Source: Lysobacter sp. Root916 (GTDB taxonomy: Bacteria; Pseudomonadota; Gammaproteobacteria; Xanthomonadales; Xanthomonadaceae). Taken from it: DNA of 64,000 nucleotides. Below are positions 45,752-54,243 of this stretch, one piece after another. The stretch covers positions 508,462 to 572,461 of the forward strand of contig NZ_LMJF01000001.1 of assembly GCF_001429785.1 (NCBI RefSeq). The letters are read 5' to 3'. Position numbers and translations under genes: made by a program. Every line of letters begins with the position of its first letter. Positions within the stretch are counted from its first letter, which is position 1. The notes under the pieces are model-generated. The model was given only the letters and a program-made list of their open reading frames with translations. It was not told the origin of the DNA and did no database searches.

Positions 45752-47807
45752 GTTGCGCGCGAGCGGTATCGTAATTGATCAGGCCTTGCATGGTTACCGG
45801 CAGGGACATCGATTGCTGTCTGCCTCTACGGACTTTGATCCAGAAAGCGAAGCGCAGCTATTGGCATTGAGTGATCTGCTGACATCCGAGCCATTTGGTC
45901 TTCGGGGGTCCTATCTGTCAGGTTATCCGCTCAAATCAGCAAATAAGTACGTCTTGGCCCGGACTTGGCTAGCTGAGGGGGGGCGGCCAGGTAGTGTCTG
46001 GACTCACTCGCTTTTACTGGACTATGCCAGCCTGTCAGCGCTTGATGATGTGATGCCGTTACTAACGCTGTTTCAGCAGCCGTCATCTTCGTGCGAGAGC
46101 TCCGCTTATGCGATTCGATTGTCGGTTCGGTCCGCACGTGAAGTGACAGTGGACTCGTATGTCCCGACTGTAGCCAGCGATCCACGTGTTTCATGGGTTC
46201 TGCGCCATCTGTACGGACGCGCCGCTGTAAGTCGCTTCGTTGTTCCAGCAGGCGATGCTGCCGATGACGAACTCTTGGTTATGGCGTTGTGGAGGCAGAT
46301 GTGGCCGGGGCTACGTCGAGATTTCGCGTTTTTTACAAAGAGCACATCAGCGCTAGCTGAGGTTCCGGCAGGTTCGGCGCTGTGTTTTTCGTTGGATTCT
46401 AGTCTTATCTCGGACTTCAATAACAGTGCACAGTTTTTAGACCAGTACGAGATTGAGGGCTTTGATCGTCTGCAGCGTGATTTGCCGCGTCGTGGGCCTA
46501 CGCGACTCCGTCGGTTCCTAGGACGATACGCATATGACGCGGCCAAGCCTCGTGCGGCGGTTCCGGCTTTAGCGGCATTGTTCAATGAACGCAAAAAACC
46601 GCGAGATGCTTTGGCGTCCTTCGAGCGCTTGCTCGGCACTTATCCGGGTATAGATCGCCTGAAGCGCGAGTTGCTGTTGGTGTGTATCAATGATCGCCAG
46701 GACGCAGATAGCTTGGTGCGGGCTCTGCAAGTGTTCGCTAATGAGCCATCGTTCGTCTCAGTGCAGTCTCTTGAAGAGGCGTTAAGCAAGTCGCCGTTGG
46801 TCGTTTCGAATGCGGCACGAGTTCTGGCAACAGTTGCTCAATCCCCTAGCAATACGACAGGGCATCAGGCCTTCATAGCACTAGCTCGTCAGTTGCCGTT
46901 GGCGGTTCTCGCGAGTCAAGCGAGCCCGGACATGCGTCAGCGTTTGCTTGAGCAGCGGCCTGAACTTGCCGGTCAGTCCTCGTTTTGGGATGTCACAGAG
47001 AGCGAGCGCATGATTCTCATGCAGCAGGCTATCTCGGCCGAGATAGCGGGCGCCTCGTTGTTGGAGGGTATGGGGGCTCGACTCTCATCCAGCGAAGCAG
47101 AGACAATCCTAGCGTATGAGCCAAATTTAGCGGTGCCACTGTGCCAGATGATTGGGAGTGGACTAGCTCCGTTGCATGCCGCGAATGGTCTTGGCACAGT
47201 TCCCGATGTTCTCAGTAAGATTGCGCGCGCCGGACTATCGGTCTCGTGGGAAGTGCTCGAGCGTGTATCCGAGCGATTAGTGAGAACGCACAATATTGGG
47301 TGTGCGAGCGATTGGGTGGAATTGTCACAACGGCTACATGTTGGGCCAGGCGTAGCGCATCCGTACGTACTTGGGCAATTGTTCTTAGCTGGCTTGAACT
47401 CCAAGAATGATGCGCATTTGTCCTTGTGCGAACGAGCGTTTGACACGCTGTGGACAATTAGCGATCAACATCCGGGGGCTCCGCGAGAACTAACCACCTT
47501 TCTTTGCGGTCAGCCCATGGTGCGTAAAGAATATTTTTATCCGGATATCTTGCTTGGCACGGCGTGGGCCCGCTATCGAGGTTCAGCCAGTGGCCGTGTG
47601 ATGGCGCTTTCTGCGCAAGATGGTCGACTCGGTAAATTGGCGCGTTATATACGGCACTGCGATGGCGAAAGCGCACTTCGACGGATTGCCTTGCAACTGA
47701 GATCTCATAGCGCGGAACTCAAAGTGCCGCTTCGACTGGTAGAGGCAGCACTCAACGATGCTATGCCCTTTCTCTCTGCAAAGTTGCCGCGTAGTCCTAA
47801 GAGCTAG
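45744..47807 (+). CDS. GAP1-like large GTPase-associated protein
   Basis: A 687-residue protein, last of the overlapping operon. The N terminus (IDQALHGYRQGHRLLSAST, then LTSEPFGLRGSYLSGYPLK and TWLAEGGRPGSVWTHSLLL) has the conserved Gly/His-rich look of GTPase-associated protein 1 N-terminal domains. The centre and C-terminal half are helical with no enzymatic motif (for example LVRALQVFANEPSFVSVQSL). It probably forms a platform with the two GTPases. It ends at TAG, after which the same frame stays open for 38 codons. The family is from memory of published families and the gene context. Confidence 0.72.
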   Translation: MAELRASGIVIDQALHGYRQGHRLLSASTDFDPESEAQLLALSDLLTSEPFGLRGSYLSGYPLKSANKYVLARTWLAEGGRPGSVWTHSLLLDYASLSALDDVMPLLTLFQQPSSSCESSAYAIRLSVRSAREVTVDSYVPTVASDPRVSWVLRHLYGRAAVSRFVVPAGDAADDELLVMALWRQMWPGLRRDFAFFTKSTSALAEVPAGSALCFSLDSSLISDFNNSAQFLDQYEIEGFDRLQRDLPRRGPTRLRRFLGRYAYDAAKPRAAVPALAALFNERKKPRDALASFERLLGTYPGIDRLKRELLLVCINDRQDADSLVRALQVFANEPSFVSVQSLEEALSKSPLVVSNAARVLATVAQSPSNTTGHQAFIALARQLPLAVLASQASPDMRQRLLEQRPELAGQSSFWDVTESERMILMQQAISAEIAGASLLEGMGARLSSSEAETILAYEPNLAVPLCQMIGSGLAPLHAANGLGTVPDVLSKIARAGLSVSWEVLERVSERLVRTHNIGCASDWVELSQRLHVGPGVAHPYVLGQLFLAGLNSKNDAHLSLCERAFDTLWTISDQHPGAPRELTTFLCGQPMVRKEYFYPDILLGTAWARYRGSASGRVMALSAQDGRLGKLARYIRHCDGESALRRIALQLRSHSAELKVPLRLVEAALNDAMPFLSAKLPRSPKS

Positions 47808-47924
47808 CTGGATGCCACCTACTTCAACGACGTGCGAACTTTTCGGGTTCGCAAGGCGCATTTAGGGCGTCATCAGACGCCGAGGTATGAATTGGTCGAT
47901 CTGCTGACAGCCTTTGGTTGTTGA
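47808..47924 (+). other. 38-codon open extension in frame after the GAP1-like stop codon
   Basis: Directly after the TAG, the frame continues without stop to a TGA at 47922-47924, encoding a basic then hydrophobic stretch that ends RYELVDLLTAFGC. It has no ATG start or ribosome site. It may be chance, a read-through tail or the remnant of another gene end at the island border. Confidence 0.3.
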
Positions 47925-47977
47925 GCCTAAGCATAGCGAGAGGAAGCGCCGCCATCAGGTCCCACCACGCTGTTACG

Positions 47978-48001
47978 AAAAAGCCGGCACTAGGCCGGCT
48001 T
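47978..48001 (-). terminator. Intrinsic terminator of tRNA-Ala
   Basis: On the minus strand AAGCCGGC-CTAGT-GCCGGCTT is followed by TTTCG, about 20 bases after the tRNA 3' end. A plus-strand use for the island operon is less likely, because no T run follows on that side. Confidence 0.8.
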
Positions 48002-48021
48002 CTCGTAAATGATTGATTTAA

Positions 48022-48097
<76 letters not shown>

Positions 48098-48134
48098 ACG
48101 TGCTTAAAAGTGTAACGGCCCGGCGGCGAGGGCG

Positions 48135-49220
48135 CTAGTCCTGGGCGGCCAGCAGCGGGGCCAGGCCGGGTTCGAGGGCGGCGCGGCGCCAGCCGGAGAG
48201 GGCGTCGGGCCAGTCGCCGTGGTCGAGCAGGGACTCCAGCCAGCGGCGCGAGGCGAGTACGCCGTCGGGCAGGCCGAGTTCGGCGCTGCGCGCGGCGACC
48301 ACGTCCTGCAGCTTGCGCAGGCGTTGTTTGTCGCGGGTTTCGCCTAGCGAGGCGTCGGGGGCGTGTTCTTCGTCGGGCAGCGGGGTGCTCAGGGCGGTCC
48401 AGACCACGTCGCCCAGCTTGCGCGGGGCTTTGGGGTGGGCGTCGAGCTGCGCTTGCAGCAGGTCGCGGTCGGCCGGGTTGGAACGCGCGATTGCGACGGC
48501 GAGTTCGTTGTCGAGGATCCAGCTGCGCGGGCGGTCGTGGTCGCGCGCGTAGGCGTCGCGCCAGCGCAACAGGCGCAGCAGGCGGCGTTGGGCGTTGCGG
48601 TCGAGGAACTGGGCGCTGCGCATGCTCAGGTGCGGCCAGCGTTCCAGGCCTTCGTGTTCGGCGTTGTGGACGGTGCGCTGGGCGTCTTCGGCCAGCCACT
48701 CGCGACGGCCGAGTTGGCCGAGCTGGCCGTCCAGCGCGTCGTGCATGGCGAACAGATGGCGCACGTCGTCGGCGGCGTATTCCAGCTGCGCGGGCGACAG
48801 CGGGCGGCGCAGCCAGTCCGAGCGCGTCTCGCCCTTGGCCAGGGTCACGCCGGTGAGTTGTTCGACCAGTTTCTGATAGCCCAGGCCGCCGCCGATGCCG
48901 GCCAGCGCGGCGGCCTGCTGGGTGTCGAACAGCGGCTTGGGCACGACCTTGCAGGCATGCATGAACGCGACCAGGTCTTCGCTGGCGCTGTGCATGATCT
49001 TGAGAATGGCGGTGTCGGCCAGGATCGGCGCCAGCGCCTCGGCGATGCCGGGCTTGAGCGGGTCGACCAGCAGGATCTCGTCGCCGACCGCGATCTGCAC
49101 CAGCGCCAGCTGCGGCCAGTAGGTGCGCTCGCGGATGAACTCGGTGTCCAGGCCGATGCGCGCGGGCCGGGAGGCGAAATATTCCTGCAGCGCGGCAGGC
49201 TGGGAGATCCAAATGGGCAT
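48135..49220 (-). CDS. rnd: Ribonuclease D
   Basis: A 361-residue 3'-5' exoribonuclease that trims tRNA precursors; here it lies next to a tRNA gene. DEDD exonuclease motifs are IGLDTEFIRERTYWP, HSASEDLVAFMHA and the third motif YAADDVRHLF (YxxxD). The HRDC domains occupy the C-terminal ~160 residues (RDAYARDHDRPRSWILDNEL). The length matches the family. It starts at MPIWISQPAAL and is divergent from the SUMF-like gene. Confidence 0.96.
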   Translation of the reverse strand: MPIWISQPAALQEYFASRPARIGLDTEFIRERTYWPQLALVQIAVGDEILLVDPLKPGIAEALAPILADTAILKIMHSASEDLVAFMHACKVVPKPLFDTQQAAALAGIGGGLGYQKLVEQLTGVTLAKGETRSDWLRRPLSPAQLEYAADDVRHLFAMHDALDGQLGQLGRREWLAEDAQRTVHNAEHEGLERWPHLSMRSAQFLDRNAQRRLLRLLRWRDAYARDHDRPRSWILDNELAVAIARSNPADRDLLQAQLDAHPKAPRKLGDVVWTALSTPLPDEEHAPDASLGETRDKQRLRKLQDVVAARSAELGLPDGVLASRRWLESLLDHGDWPDALSGWRRAALEPGLAPLLAAQD

Positions 49221-49377
49221 GATGATCTGAACGTGTGCGGGACGGTGCGGCGGTGCCGGCGCGACGAAGTTGCCGCGGCGGGCGACAATAGCCTACTTTC
49301 GCCCGGTCCGGGCCCGCGCCGTCGGCGCCGGCCCGGGGCGGTCCCGTAGGATCGATGGATTAGGCTGCGGAGGACGT

Positions 49378-51213
49378 TTGCGCGCACAGGCATGGGCAGG
49401 TTTGGCGGTGGCGGTGCTGCTTGCGGCGTGTACGCGCGAGCCGTCGACGCCTGCCACGCCGAACCCGGCTGCCGGGCGCACGCCGATCGTGACCATCAGC
49501 GCCGACCAGGCGGTATCGCCGGTGCCGGCCTGGCAGCCGCCCGCGATCGCGGTGGACGAGGCCAACGCCAAGGCGCTCAAGAGCCGCGCCGACGCCGCGC
49601 TGGCGGCCGGCCAGCTGTACGCGGACGCCGACTCGGCGATTCCGCTGTATTACGCGCTGCTGCAGTACGCGCCCAACGACGTTAAGGTCGCCGCCGGCTT
49701 CGAGCGCGCGCTGGCGATGCTGATCGTGCAGGGCGATCAGGCCCTGGACGGGATCGACGACGATCCGCTGCAGCTGCGCGGCGCGCACGAGGCCGCGGCG
49801 GTGGCGCGCGCGGTCGCGCCGGAGAACAAGAAGGTCGGCGCCTATCTGCAGCGCGTCGACCGCGCCGACCAGGCCCAGGAGGCCAATCGCCTGGGCGAGG
49901 GCGAGCTCAACGCCGGGCGCATCGGCGAGGACGGCAAGGGCGGGGCGCTGGGCTATTTCCGCGAGGCGCTGGAGCTGCGCCCCGGCGACGTGCGCGCCAG
50001 CCAGGGCATCGCCGCGGCCGAGAGCGCGCTGATCCGGCGCGCCGAGGTCGCGGCCGACCGCGACGACTACGGCGGCGCCGAGCGCTGGCTGGCGCTGGCC
50101 GCGCAGGTGCGGCCGAAGATGAGCACTGCCGCCGACGCCCAGGGCCGCATCGCCACCCAGCGCGCCGCGCGCGTGGGCCGCTTGCGCGATCTGGGGCTGG
50201 CCGCGTTGCCGCGCCCGCGCGGGATCGAGGAGGCGCGGGTGCTGCTGGCGAACCTGCTGCGGATCGCGCCGTCCGGCGACCCGGCCGCGGTCGAGCTGCG
50301 CGAGCGCATCGAGCTGGCCACCCACTACGGCCTGTTCCGCCCCGGCCAGGCCTTCACCGAGGCCATGCAGAGCGGCGGGCGCGGGCCGACCATGGTGGTG
50401 ATCCCGCACGGCGCGTTCCGCATGGGCGCCGAGGCCGAGGAGGCCGGCTCCAGCGACGCCGAGCGCCCGACCCGCAACATCCGCTTCGACCGTGGCCTGG
50501 CGGTGTCGCGCACCGAAATCACGGTCGGCGAGTTCCGCCGTTTCATGAACGCGACCAAGCACCGCGCACGCGCCAGCCGGCGCGGCTATTCCACCGCCTA
50601 CGACGAGCGCAGCGGCAACCTGGTCCGGCGCGGCAACGTCGACTGGCAGTCGGACTACGCTGGCGCCAAGGCCGGCGACGATCTGCCGGTGGTGCACGTG
50701 AGCGCCAAGGACGCGATGGCCTACGCGGCCTGGCTGTCCAAGCAGACGGGGCATCACTACCGGCTGCCCAGCGAGGCCGAGTTCGAATACATGCTGCGCG
50801 CCGGCAGCGCCCAGGCCTATCCCTGGGGCGAGGGCGCGCCGCTGACCCGGGTCGGCAACCTGACCGGCGCCCTGGACGCGTCGCCGACCGGGCGGCGCTG
50901 GAACAACGCCTTCGCCGGCTACGGCGACAACGCCTGGGGCCCGGCGCCGGTGGGGCGCTACCGCGCCAACGCCTTCGGGCTGCACGACATCGCCGGCAAC
51001 GTCAGCGAATGGGTCGGCGACTGCTGGCACGACAGCTACCGGCGTGCGCCGCGCAACGGCGAGGCCTGGGTCAACCCGGGCTGCCGCACACGGGTGCTGC
51101 GCGGGGGCTCCTGGGCCAGTTCGCCGGCGCAGACGCGCTCGGCCTGGCGCCAGGGCAGCGACGCCGACACCACCAGCGCGCGCATCGGCTTCCGCGTGGT
51201 ACGCGATATCTGA
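49378..51213 (+). CDS. SUMF1/FGE-type (formylglycine-generating-like) lipoprotein, probable TTG start
   Basis: A 611-residue protein read from a TTG at 49378, chosen because GGAGGACG lies directly before it and the first codons make a short lipoprotein signal (AWAGLAVAVLLAAC, lipobox LAAC). No ATG in the frame gives a proper signal. Residues ~60-320 are helical, TPR-like (YYALLQYAPNDVKVAAGFER). The C-terminal ~260 residues form the FGE-sulfatase/SUMF domain: MVVIPHGAFRMGAEAEEAG, EITVGEFRRFMNATKH, YRLPSEAEFEYMLRAG, GNVSEWVGDCWHD and VLRGGSWASSP. Most bacterial SUMF proteins of this kind are not formylglycine enzymes; the role is open. It is probably attached to the envelope. Confidence 0.88.
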   Translation: MRAQAWAGLAVAVLLAACTREPSTPATPNPAAGRTPIVTISADQAVSPVPAWQPPAIAVDEANAKALKSRADAALAAGQLYADADSAIPLYYALLQYAPNDVKVAAGFERALAMLIVQGDQALDGIDDDPLQLRGAHEAAAVARAVAPENKKVGAYLQRVDRADQAQEANRLGEGELNAGRIGEDGKGGALGYFREALELRPGDVRASQGIAAAESALIRRAEVAADRDDYGGAERWLALAAQVRPKMSTAADAQGRIATQRAARVGRLRDLGLAALPRPRGIEEARVLLANLLRIAPSGDPAAVELRERIELATHYGLFRPGQAFTEAMQSGGRGPTMVVIPHGAFRMGAEAEEAGSSDAERPTRNIRFDRGLAVSRTEITVGEFRRFMNATKHRARASRRGYSTAYDERSGNLVRRGNVDWQSDYAGAKAGDDLPVVHVSAKDAMAYAAWLSKQTGHHYRLPSEAEFEYMLRAGSAQAYPWGEGAPLTRVGNLTGALDASPTGRRWNNAFAGYGDNAWGPAPVGRYRANAFGLHDIAGNVSEWVGDCWHDSYRRAPRNGEAWVNPGCRTRVLRGGSWASSPAQTRSAWRQGSDADTTSARIGFRVVRDI

Positions 51214-51301
51214 CAGGATGGGCGGCAGACGGGCCGTGCGCCCGTCCGGAGCCGGCAGCGCCGGCGCAGGCGGCAAGACCAGGCAGGGCGGAGGACTACA
51301 G

Positions 51302-52234
51302 ATGCGGATCGACCCCTTCGGGAACGCGCAACAACGTCAGGGCGGCCAGCGCCGCGGTTTCGGTGGCATACGCTGGTGGATCCTGATCCTGTTCGCGGGC
51401 TACGCGGCCTGGTCCTGGTTCGGCAGCGCCAAGACCGACCCCTACACCGGCGAGCAGGCCCACTACGGCGCCAGCGCCGACGAGGAAGTGCAGTTGGGCG
51501 CGCAGGCGTTCCAGCAGGTGCTGGGCGACGCCAGCCAGCAGGGCGCGCTGGTGCCGGCCGACAACCAGGTCAGCCGGCAGGTGCGCGAGATCGCCCAGCG
51601 CCTGATCAACCGCGTGCCGCAGGTCACCGCCGATCTGGCCGCGCAGCATCAGCAGCAGGCGCCCACCGACTATCAGGGTTTCAAGTGGGACGTGGCGGTC
51701 ATCAATTCCAAGGAAGCCAACGCGTTCTGTCTGCCCGGCGGCAAGATGGCGGTGTACACCGGCCTGCTGCCGATCGCCGAGAACGAAAGCGCGCTGGCGG
51801 TGGTGATGGGGCACGAGATCGCGCATGCGCTGTTGCGCCACGGTTCGCAGCGCATGGCGCAGCAGAAGTTGGTGCAGATGGGGCAGATGGCGGCGGGCGT
51901 GGCGCTGGGCGGCATGGACCCGCAACAGCAGCAGGCGGTGATGGGCGCGCTGGGCGCCGGTGCACAGTACGGTTTCGTGCTGCCGTACGGGCGCAGCCAC
52001 GAGACGCAGGCCGATCAGGTCGGCCTGATGCTGGCCGCGGCGGCGTGCTACGACCCGCGTCAGGCGATTCCGCTGTGGCAGCGGATGGAGCAGTTGGGCG
52101 GCGGGCAGCGTCCGCCGGAATTCGCGTCCACGCATCCGGATCCGGCCAATCGCATCCAGGTGCTGCAGGGGCTGATGCCGCAGGCGGAGGCGTATTACCA
52201 GAAGTATTGCGCGGGGCAGCCGCCGCTGAAGTGA
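51302..52234 (+). CDS. M48-family zinc metallopeptidase, membrane-anchored
   Basis: A 310-residue peptidase. The start MRIDPFGNAQQ is set by GGCGGAGGACTACAG; the frame is open upstream without a site. One N-terminal TM segment (WWILILFAGYAAWSWFG) would anchor it with the catalytic part in the periplasm. The zinc motif is HEIAHALLRH, with the third ligand region SHETQADQVGLML. The LoiP/YcaL/Oma1 type is likely, acting in envelope protein quality control. It follows the SUMF-like lipoprotein gene by 88 bases. Confidence 0.93.
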   Translation: MRIDPFGNAQQRQGGQRRGFGGIRWWILILFAGYAAWSWFGSAKTDPYTGEQAHYGASADEEVQLGAQAFQQVLGDASQQGALVPADNQVSRQVREIAQRLINRVPQVTADLAAQHQQQAPTDYQGFKWDVAVINSKEANAFCLPGGKMAVYTGLLPIAENESALAVVMGHEIAHALLRHGSQRMAQQKLVQMGQMAAGVALGGMDPQQQQAVMGALGAGAQYGFVLPYGRSHETQADQVGLMLAAAACYDPRQAIPLWQRMEQLGGGQRPPEFASTHPDPANRIQVLQGLMPQAEAYYQKYCAGQPPLK

Positions 52235-52307
52235 GGCGGGGCGGCCTTCGCCGCGTCGGCGCGACGATGCGGTTGGCACCACGCCCTACGGCTTCGCCGC
52301 GCCTTTG

Positions 52308-52345
52308 TAGGATGTGGTGAGCCGAAGGCGAACCGCATCATCACG
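52308..52345. repeat. Inverted copy of the dispersed GATGCGGT...CATCCTAC repeat
   Basis: GTAGGATGTGGTGAGCCGAA followed by GGCGAACCGCATCATC is the reverse complement of the motif near 4083-4118. Further degenerate copies lie at about 52265-52292 and 52365-52392. Confidence 0.65.
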
Positions 52346-52460
52346 CAAGCCCGAGCCATCGCGACGGTGCGGTTATCACCGCACCCTACGATGTCGCCGC
52401 TTTCTGTGGGAGCGGCGTGAGCCGCGATGCGCTTGGTCGAGTCGGTGCGCCCGCAACCTT

Positions 52461-52623
52461 GTCACCAAAGTCAAGGGCTTCGGCCTGCTGCGCATGCGCG
52501 TCACTCTCTTGCTCCTAGCTCCCTCCTTTGAAAAAGGAGGGTTGGGGAGGATTCGCTCTTGCTTTGCTTTCGTGGGCCGTCACGAAGGTCAACGGCTTCC
52601 GCCTGCTGCGCATGCGGGTCACT
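52461..52623 (+). repeat. Two 45-base imperfect direct repeats
   Basis: Copies at 52461-52505 and 52579-52623 share GTCACnAAnGTCAAnGGCTT and CnGCCTGCTGCGCATGC, with few mismatches. They are 118 bases apart. Between them lies a hairpin CCTCC-TTTGAAAAA-GGAGG. Confidence 0.75.
52521..52550. repeat. CCTCCTTTGAAAAAGGAGG hairpin repeat
   Basis: This short element (then GTTGGGGAGG) matches, in inverted orientation, the element at 59005-59034 (CCTCGATCCCCCTTTTTCAA then AGGGGG). Such elements are dispersed in Xanthomonadaceae genomes. Confidence 0.65.
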
Positions 52624-52756
52624 TTGTTCGGAGCTGGCGCGGGGATTTTTCGAATGGACGTCCCTGTCCATTCGAAAAACGGCGCGCGTCCTGCGCGCCG
52701 CCCTTCGGGTCTACGGTTGGTCGTGTGAGTGCGTTGCTTTTGGATTTGAATGCCGG

Positions 52757-52850
52757 GGCAACGGCAACGGCAACGGCAACGGCGACCGCGACCGCGACCG
52801 CGACCGCAGCCGCAGCCGCAGCCGCAGCCGCAGCCGCAGCCGCAGCCGCA
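52757..52850 (+). repeat. 6-bp tandem array with three related units
   Basis: Four GGCAAC units, one GGCGAC, three CGCGAC and seven CGCAGC follow without interruption, then a partial unit. The change from one unit to the next by single substitutions suggests stepwise expansion by slippage. Confidence 0.9.
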
Positions 52851-52902
52851 AGGTGATGCTGATAACGTCGAACGTCGGTAGGACTGAAGCGGGGCGCCGC
52901 TC

Positions 52903-53643
52903 TCAGAAGCTCATGAACAAGCCGCCGTTCACCGGGATGTTGGCGCCGGTGATGAACCCGGCGTCCTCCGCGGTCAGGAACTCGACGGTGCGCGCGATTT
53001 CGCTGGGCTTGCCGAGGCGGCCGACCGGGACGCTGTCGACGATCTTGGCGCGGATGTCTTCGGGCACGGCCATCACCATCGCAGTCTCGCAATAGCCGGG
53101 CGAGACCGAATTGACGGTCACGCCCTTGCGCGCGACTTCGCGCGCCAGCGCCATGGTGAAGCCGTGCATGCCGGCCTTGGCGGCCGAATAGTTGGTCTGA
53201 CCGAACTGGCCGGTCTGGCCGTTGACCGAGCTGATGTTGACGATGCGGCCGAAGCCGCGCTCGGCCATGCCGTCGACGGCGTGCCGGCACAGGTTGAACA
53301 CGCCGTCCAGGTTCACGCCCAGCACCTCGTCCCATTGGCGCTTGTCCATCTTGCGCAGGCTGGTGTCGCGGGTGATGCCGGCGGCGTTGACCAGGATGTC
53401 GATCGCGCCCTCTTCGCGGTGGATGCGCTCGACCGTGCCCGCGCAATCGTCGTAGTCGGCGACGTTGGCCGCTTCGAAGCGCACGTCCAGGCCGCGCACT
53501 TCGTCGCGAAACGCGGCGATGCGTTCCTCGCGCGAGGCCAGGTCGATCGCGATCACGCGCCGGCCGGCGCGGGCCAGGGTCTTGCAGATCTCGCTTCCGA
53601 GACCGCCGATGCCGCCGCTGACGACGGCGATGCGTTTGCTCAT
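52903..53643 (-). CDS. PhaB-like NADPH-dependent acetoacetyl-CoA reductase (SDR), second copy
   Basis: A 246-residue short-chain dehydrogenase. The cofactor motif is SGGIGGLGSEICKTL (where TGGTGGIG is usual), then NAAGI, catalytic Ser in NISSVNGQTGQFGQ and YSAAKAGMHG (Tyr/Lys). SVNGQ-GQ-GQ-NY is typical of acetoacetyl-CoA reductases of polyhydroxyalkanoate synthesis. It lies downstream of phaR; a second, better-matching phaB lies on the other side of phaR. It may act on a different 3-ketoacyl-CoA. The specific substrate is inferred. Confidence 0.85.
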   Translation of the reverse strand: MSKRIAVVSGGIGGLGSEICKTLARAGRRVIAIDLASREERIAAFRDEVRGLDVRFEAANVADYDDCAGTVERIHREEGAIDILVNAAGITRDTSLRKMDKRQWDEVLGVNLDGVFNLCRHAVDGMAERGFGRIVNISSVNGQTGQFGQTNYSAAKAGMHGFTMALAREVARKGVTVNSVSPGYCETAMVMAVPEDIRAKIVDSVPVGRLGKPSEIARTVEFLTAEDAGFITGANIPVNGGLFMSF

Positions 53644-53742
53644 GTGATGTTCCCCCTGCGCCGGCGCGGGCCGGCTACGCGCACGCGCCGGCGGCGCGCG
53701 CGGATGCGCGCGAGCCGTCGCGGTCGGTGATCGATGCGCGGC

Positions 53743-54243
53743 TCAACGCTCGCGCTTGGTGTCGCCCTTGGGCTTGGTGCCGGCGCCGGAGGCCGGGCTC
53801 TGGCCGACGCTGCCGGACAGGTTCTGCTGGAATTCCTTCCACAGGGTCAGGTTGCGCTCGGTGAGCTGGTTCATCATCGCCCACGGGGTCTGGCCGAGCA
53901 TGCCGCCGACCTGATTGCGGAACTGCGCCTGCTGATCCAGGAACGTCTGCATCGAGCGCTCCAGGTAGTTACCCATGAAGCCCTGCAGCGAGTCGCCGTA
54001 GAAGCGGATGATCTGGCTCAGCAACTGGGTCGAGAGCACCGGTTCGCCGTCTTGTTCGTGCTCGGCGATGATCTGCAGCAGCACCTGACGGGTCAGATCG
54101 TCGCCCGAGCGGGCGTCGCGGACCTCGAAGTCCTCGCCGTCGACGATCAGCTGGCGGACGTCCTCGATGGTGATGTAACTGGAGATCTCGGTGTCGTACA
54201 GACGGCGGTTCGGGTACTTCTTGATGACTCGGGTCGAGGCCAT
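53743..54243 (-). CDS. phaR: Polyhydroxyalkanoate synthesis repressor PhaR
   Basis: A 166-residue DNA- and PHA-binding repressor. The N-terminal PHB/PHA accumulation regulator domain is VIKKYPNRRLYDTEISSYIT, then the PHB_acc region DLTRQVLLQIIAEHEQDGEP and LSTQLLSQIIRFYGDSLQGF. The C-terminal half (MQTFLDQQAQFRNQVGG) contacts phasins or granules in known members; the tail is Gly/Lys-rich. It sits between two acetoacetyl-CoA reductase-like genes on the same strand. PhaR releases DNA when polymer forms. Confidence 0.94.
   Translation of the reverse strand: MASTRVIKKYPNRRLYDTEISSYITIEDVRQLIVDGEDFEVRDARSGDDLTRQVLLQIIAEHEQDGEPVLSTQLLSQIIRFYGDSLQGFMGNYLERSMQTFLDQQAQFRNQVGGMLGQTPWAMMNQLTERNLTLWKEFQQNLSGSVGQSPASGAGTKPKGDTKRER

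Larger units (their letters stand above)
52235..52902. other. 668-bp gene-free region full of repeats
   Basis: No credible gene: the open frames translate into repeats of low complexity. It holds, in order, several dispersed GATGCGGT/ATCCTAC-type elements (52262-52400), a TGTGGGAGCGGC...GCCGCGATGCG element (~52406-52432), a pair of 45-base direct repeats, a CCTCCTTTGAAAAAGGAGG hairpin and a 6-bp tandem array. Confidence 0.8.

Noticed and set aside
52314-52856. Plus-strand open frame ending in Thr/Ala repeats
   Set aside because: It is made of dispersed repeats and the 6-bp array, lacks a ribosome site, and its repeated phrase comes from the 45-base DNA repeat.
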